In this document: piece after piece, positions 60,588 through 64,000 of the stretch
How the letters are laid out: each line of letters opens with the position of its first letter
How positions within the stretch are numbered: the first letter of the stretch is position 1
Assembly (NCBI GenBank): GCA_937998305.1
Contig: CALLDL010000120.1
Location: 1 to 64,000, forward strand
Source of the DNA: an uncultured Desulfobacterales bacterium
GTDB lineage: Bacteria > Desulfobacterota > Desulfobacteria > Desulfobacterales > UBA11574
Length of the DNA stretch: 64,000 nt
Direction: 5' to 3'
The notes under the pieces: model-generated
The model's database searches: none
What the model was told of the DNA's origin: nothing
What the model saw: the letters and a program-made list of their open reading frames with translations, nothing else
Program-made: the position numbers and the translations under genes

Positions 60588-60833
60588 TCAAAACCTCCTT
60601 TTTACTTTAATTATTTTTTTGGCGTTCTGCCTATACCTTTCTTTAAAAAGAATTAAAACAATTATCTGATTGATTTGTCAATGTCAATATGAAAAATATA
60701 AATACTTTTTATTTGATAAAGATAATGTATTTTAAATTTTTGATTGCTTTAACTGCAATGCTGATTTTATTTGAAAGCAAAAAAGATATCCTGTAAGTGA
60801 TGCTTAATTTGAAAAACTTGAAAAGGATAATCG

Positions 60834-61769
60834 ATGTATTTTAAGGGTGTTAAGCCAAAGGTGATTGTAATATGCGGACCAACGGCTTTGGGGAAAACAT
60901 CTACGGCCATTCATCTTGCAAAACACTTCGATGGTGAGATTATCGGCGCTGATTCAATGCAAATATACAGATATATGGATATCGGAACAGCCAAGCCCAC
61001 ATTGGACGAGCAAGCTCGTGTCAAACACCATATGATTGATTTCGTAAATCCGGATGAACATTTTGATGCCAGGAAGTATGCAAGCCTGTCCCGTGAAAAG
61101 GTTATGGAACTTTGTGGACAAAAGATAATCCCTTTTGTTGTCGGGGGGACAGGACTTTATATCAAAGCACTCTTTCACGGTCTTTTTAAAACCGAAGCAT
61201 CAGACTCCGATATCCGTGGCCGTTTAAAAGCCGAAGTTCAGGCCCGCGGAAACGATTATTTATACAAAAGATTATGTCGGCAGGATCCCGACACTGCAAA
61301 AAAGATACACCCTAACGACACATACAGGATCGTGAGAGCTTTGGAAGTATACGCCTTAACTGGAAAAACGCTTTCGGAACTCCACCAGGTCCATGGTTTT
61401 AAAGACAGTCCGTTTGTCGTTCTGAAAATCGGTCTTCATATCCATCGGGAAATACTTTATGATCGTATTAACAAAAGAGTGGAGATAATGATCAACAGTG
61501 GTTTTGTTAACGAGGTAAAACGACTGCTGGCAATGAGGTATTCGCCGGAGCTGAAATCCATGCAGTCTATCGGTTATCGTCATATCGTCAATTTTATAGA
61601 AGGTCATTGCACATGGGATGAGACGGTAAGGACGCTGAAGCGGGATACAAGAAGATATGCAAAACGTCAAATGACATGGTTCAAAGCGGATCCGGAAGTC
61701 ATATGGAAAGAACCGGAAGCCTTAGAGGATATCAAAGGGTTGATAAAAAAATTCTTGCAAGAAGGATAG
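60834..61769 (+). CDS. miaA: tRNA dimethylallyltransferase
   Basis: The 311-residue enzyme isopentenylates A37 of tRNAs reading UNN codons. Seen are the P-loop GPTALGKTSTAIHLA near residue 15, DSMQIYRYMDIGTAKP near 40, HHMIDFVNPDEHFDARKY near 63, VVGGTGLYIKALFHG near 101 and the C-terminal SMQSIGYRHIV and TRRYAKRQMTWF motifs. ATG at 60834 is the conserved start. Confidence 0.95.
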   Translation: MYFKGVKPKVIVICGPTALGKTSTAIHLAKHFDGEIIGADSMQIYRYMDIGTAKPTLDEQARVKHHMIDFVNPDEHFDARKYASLSREKVMELCGQKIIPFVVGGTGLYIKALFHGLFKTEASDSDIRGRLKAEVQARGNDYLYKRLCRQDPDTAKKIHPNDTYRIVRALEVYALTGKTLSELHQVHGFKDSPFVVLKIGLHIHREILYDRINKRVEIMINSGFVNEVKRLLAMRYSPELKSMQSIGYRHIVNFIEGHCTWDETVRTLKRDTRRYAKRQMTWFKADPEVIWKEPEALEDIKGLIKKFLQEG

Positions 61770-61852
61770 AGATATATCAATAAGTAAAGAATCCTGGCCC
61801 GGAGGACCGGGCATTGGTTTGTCCCTGATAAGGGGCAGTTTGTCACCGAATC

Positions 61853-62001
61853 GATTCAGTGTGAAGTGACTAAAGTGAGCTAAAGTGCCTATTTATCCCT
61901 TATTCATCGGGGAAGTTAAGGCGTTGCTTTACTCCACTGGTTTTTTATATAATTGGCAGAATTCCTTAACTTTAGCTCACTTCAAACTTTTATCCTGATT
62001 C
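61853..62001. mobile_element. Short inverted-repeat element upstream of nadE
   Basis: AAGTGAGCTAAAGT at 61873-61886 and ACTTTAGCTCACTT at 61969-61982 are perfect inverted repeats; outer parts (GATTCAGTGTGAAGTGA and TTCAAACTTTTATCCTGATTC) continue the symmetry imperfectly. The left arm has a tandem CTAAAGTGA/GCTAAAGTG duplication. About 150 bp, no coding frame, no transposase. The rest of 61770-62069 holds only a GGCCCGGAGGACCGGGC hairpin near 61797. Confidence 0.55.
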
Positions 62002-62069
62002 GTATGGCAGAGCCAATTAACTCTGGCCACGCCCACAAAACGTGGTTTTCAAGGTTTAAATGGATTATC

Positions 62070-63728
62070 ATGAAAATAGCCATAGCACAGATAAATCCGA
62101 TTATCGGCGACTTTAAACACAATTTTGACAAGATGAAGCATTTTGCAAATCAGGCCATAAAGCTTCAATGTGATCTTGTTGTCTTTTCAGAACTCGTGGT
62201 TACAGGATACCCACCTCGAGATCTTCTTGAAAGAAGGGATTTTATCGATGCGAATCTTGCCTGTTTAGAACGGCTGATGACCTCCATCCGCGGAATCGGG
62301 GTGATATGCGGCTTTGTGGACAAAAATCCTGCGGGAAAAGGAAAACCGTTATATAATACGGCCGTTCTTTTTGAAGACGGCAACATTGTTCATAAGGTTC
62401 ATAAAAGGTTACTGCCGACGTATGATATATTTGATGAGCGGCGATACTTTGAACCCGGCAGGAAAAGTCTGCCATGTTCGTACAAGGGACACAGAATAGG
62501 GCTTACAATTTGTGAAGATGCTTGGAATGACGAAGATATTTTTCAAAAGAGAATTTATGCTCATGACCCCGTGGCTCAGAATGTTCAAGCCGGGGCTGAT
62601 CTGGTGATCAATATTGCCGCATCTCCTTATTATCTGGGACAAGATAAATTCAGGCAAAACATGTTCGCGTTTATGGCACAAAAATTCAGGCTTCCCTTTA
62701 TGTTTGCCAACCAGGTTGGCGGCAATGACAGCATTCTTTTCGACGGGTCAAGTTCTGTTTTCGACAAAAATGGTAAAGTGATTGCCAGGGCTTCAGACTT
62801 TTCAGAAGATATTGTGATCTTTGATTCAAAAACATTACAAGCCAGCAAAGACAGCATCCACAACATTTCACAATCGGATACGGAATCTATATTAAAGGCC
62901 TTGGTTATGGGAACCCATAACTATGTGACCAAATGCGGTTTTTCCAAAGTGGTTATCGGTTTGAGTGGGGGTATAGATTCAGCTCTGACCGCATGCATTG
63001 CAGTCAGGGCTTTGGGTCCAGAGAATGTTTCTGTGGTTTTTATGCCGTCTCCGTATACATCTAAAGAAAATTTTGAAGATACACAAAAGCTGGCCGCGAA
63101 CCTGGGTGTGGTTCTGACCACCATCCCCATTAAAAGCATGTTTAAAGAATTTTTAAGGTTTCTCTCACCTGCGTTTAAAGACACCGAACCGGATATTACG
63201 GAACAAAACATCCAGGCCAGAATCAGAGGCACCATCCTTATGGCACTTTCCAACAAACATGGTGCACTTGTTCTCTCCACAGGCAACAAGTCTGAACTTG
63301 CCGTTGGGTATTGTACGCTCTATGGCGATATGACCGGCGGCTTGGCTGTCATTTCGGACATTCCAAAAACCATGGTTTATGATCTTGCGCATTTTATTAA
63401 TCAGAAAAAAGAGTTAATTCCTCCCCGAATCATTACCAAAGCGCCTTCCGCCGAACTCAAACCTGATCAAATCGACCAGGATGACCTGCCGCCTTATGAC
63501 ATTCTGGATGCGATTTTAAAAGGGTACATCGAAGAGGTTAAGGGAATCGAAGATCTGGTTCAAATGGGGTTTGATAAAAGGGTTGTCGAGGATGTTATTT
63601 TCAGGGTTGACAGGAATGAATATAAACGGCATCAGGCGGCGCCGGGTCTTAAGGTGACGTCAAAGGCGTTTGGTTATGGCAGAAGATATCCACTGGCGCA
63701 GCGGTACACAGGAAAATCCAAACTATAG
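62070..63728 (+). CDS. nadE: Glutamine-dependent NAD synthetase
   Basis: The 552-residue two-domain enzyme makes NAD from deamido-NAD. The N-terminal nitrilase-type amidase has FSELVVTGYPPRDLL near residue 42, HKRLLPTYDIFDERRYF near 112 and LTICEDAWND near 149 (Glu-Lys-Cys triad). The C-terminal synthetase has the PP-loop GLSGGIDSALTA near 296 and NKSELAVGYCTLYGD near 406. ATG at 62070 fits the family start; an earlier in-frame ATG lies inside the repeat element. Confidence 0.95.
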   Translation: MKIAIAQINPIIGDFKHNFDKMKHFANQAIKLQCDLVVFSELVVTGYPPRDLLERRDFIDANLACLERLMTSIRGIGVICGFVDKNPAGKGKPLYNTAVLFEDGNIVHKVHKRLLPTYDIFDERRYFEPGRKSLPCSYKGHRIGLTICEDAWNDEDIFQKRIYAHDPVAQNVQAGADLVINIAASPYYLGQDKFRQNMFAFMAQKFRLPFMFANQVGGNDSILFDGSSSVFDKNGKVIARASDFSEDIVIFDSKTLQASKDSIHNISQSDTESILKALVMGTHNYVTKCGFSKVVIGLSGGIDSALTACIAVRALGPENVSVVFMPSPYTSKENFEDTQKLAANLGVVLTTIPIKSMFKEFLRFLSPAFKDTEPDITEQNIQARIRGTILMALSNKHGALVLSTGNKSELAVGYCTLYGDMTGGLAVISDIPKTMVYDLAHFINQKKELIPPRIITKAPSAELKPDQIDQDDLPPYDILDAILKGYIEEVKGIEDLVQMGFDKRVVEDVIFRVDRNEYKRHQAAPGLKVTSKAFGYGRRYPLAQRYTGKSKL

Positions 63729-63729
63729 G

Positions 63730-64000
63730 TTAACCATCAACATGCTTTCCCTGCCATGAATTCCTTTTTTCAAGCGTTTCTCTAATTTGAGCGATGGTTT
63801 CCATCTTTTTAAGGGACCATGTGGGTGCCACCAGTTCATTTGGATGTGGATCTCCGGTAAGACGTTGAATAATCACATGTTTTGGAATACGTTCCAAAAA
63901 ATCACAGACGATATCTATGTATTCATTTTGCTCCAGACATTTGTATTTGTTCGTGCGGTAAAGCGTATCCAGTTTTGTGCCCTTTACAACGTAAAGGAGA
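63730..64000 (-). CDS. 3' end of a YhcC-type radical SAM protein (partial)
   Basis: Read on the minus strand from the window edge, 89 codons end at TAA (63730-63732). The segment LLYVVKGTKLDTLYR, IVCDFLERIPKHVIIQRLTG and the GDPHPNELVAPTWSLKK signature belong to the C-terminus of the TIGR01212/YhcC radical SAM family. The catalytic cysteines lie beyond the window. It is convergent with nadE, two bases apart. Confidence 0.8.
   Translation of the reverse strand, partial: LLYVVKGTKLDTLYRTNKYKCLEQNEYIDIVCDFLERIPKHVIIQRLTGDPHPNELVAPTWSLKKMETIAQIRETLEKRNSWQGKHVDG

Overview
The window looks like the chromosome of a sulfate-reducing deltaproteobacterium (Desulfobacterota, probably Desulfobacterales). 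The evidence is a DsrC with the C-terminal cysteine arm, a siroheme-decarboxylase-type AhbA/B protein, a complete futalosine menaquinone operon, a ferredoxin-dependent 2-oxoacid oxidoreductase, LarE, two genes that appear to use UGA as selenocysteine, and PEP-CTERM proteins. Base composition is moderately AT-rich. I see no rRNA, tRNA or CRISPR array. No named species can be assigned from the sequence alone.

Layout. Region 1-5.2 kb is accessory: a sigma-54-type promoter drives a tiny PEP-CTERM protein and a 49-residue arginine-rich protein, followed by two orphan genes set between three copies of a terminator-bearing repeat, then an Lgt-like gene preceded by a 36-residue membrane peptide. Region 5.2-14.2 kb holds a 2252-residue secreted RHS/YD-repeat protein with Ig-like and NHL repeats, a small membrane protein behind it (possible immunity gene), its own sigma-54-type promoter, and a Lys/Ala-rich membrane protein whose 3' end is duplicated as a relic on the far side of the RHS locus. 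Region 14.4-23.6 kb is mostly housekeeping: larE, pyrG, a secreted protein, eno, a winged-helix protein, a periplasmic cyclophilin and korA plus a korB-korC fusion. At 23.7-24.5 kb a second copy of the sigma-54/PEP-CTERM/Arg-rich module appears.

Region 25.7-33.2 kb is one tightly packed operon (ubiD-, ubiA- and ubiX-type genes, then mqnE, mqnA, mqnC, mqnD, mqnB) covering nearly the whole futalosine route to menaquinone. Region 33.4-35.5 kb has a dynamin-like GTPase and a membrane partner. Region 36-39 kb is a sulfur/selenium cluster: MauE/DoxX-like protein, periplasmic rhodanese, C_GCAxxG_C_C protein and a selD whose active site contains an in-frame UGA. Region 39-51 kb carries a thioesterase, an amber-interrupted hydrolase, an epimerase, an inositol-phosphatase-like enzyme, priA, a DUF1573-type protein with an in-frame UGA at its conserved cysteine, a HAD phosphatase, a broken L,D-transpeptidase next to a foldback element, and polA. 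Region 51-64 kb has queF, a FlgT-like lipoprotein, a cyclase-homology protein, an MBL-fold hydrolase, a J-domain protein, an HD protein, a cobalamin riboswitch controlling a single unknown 86-residue protein, a nitrilase, an AhbA/B-like protein, yjbQ, dsrC, miaA, nadE and the 3' end of a YhcC-type radical SAM gene.

The strongest leads are the duplicated mini-PEP-CTERM plus Arg-rich module with matching promoter and upstream boxes, the DUF1573 candidate selenoprotein, the riboswitch-controlled orphan, the duplicated gene end bracketing the RHS locus, and four distinct families of short inverted-repeat elements, one of which adjoins or has altered the ends of two genes.
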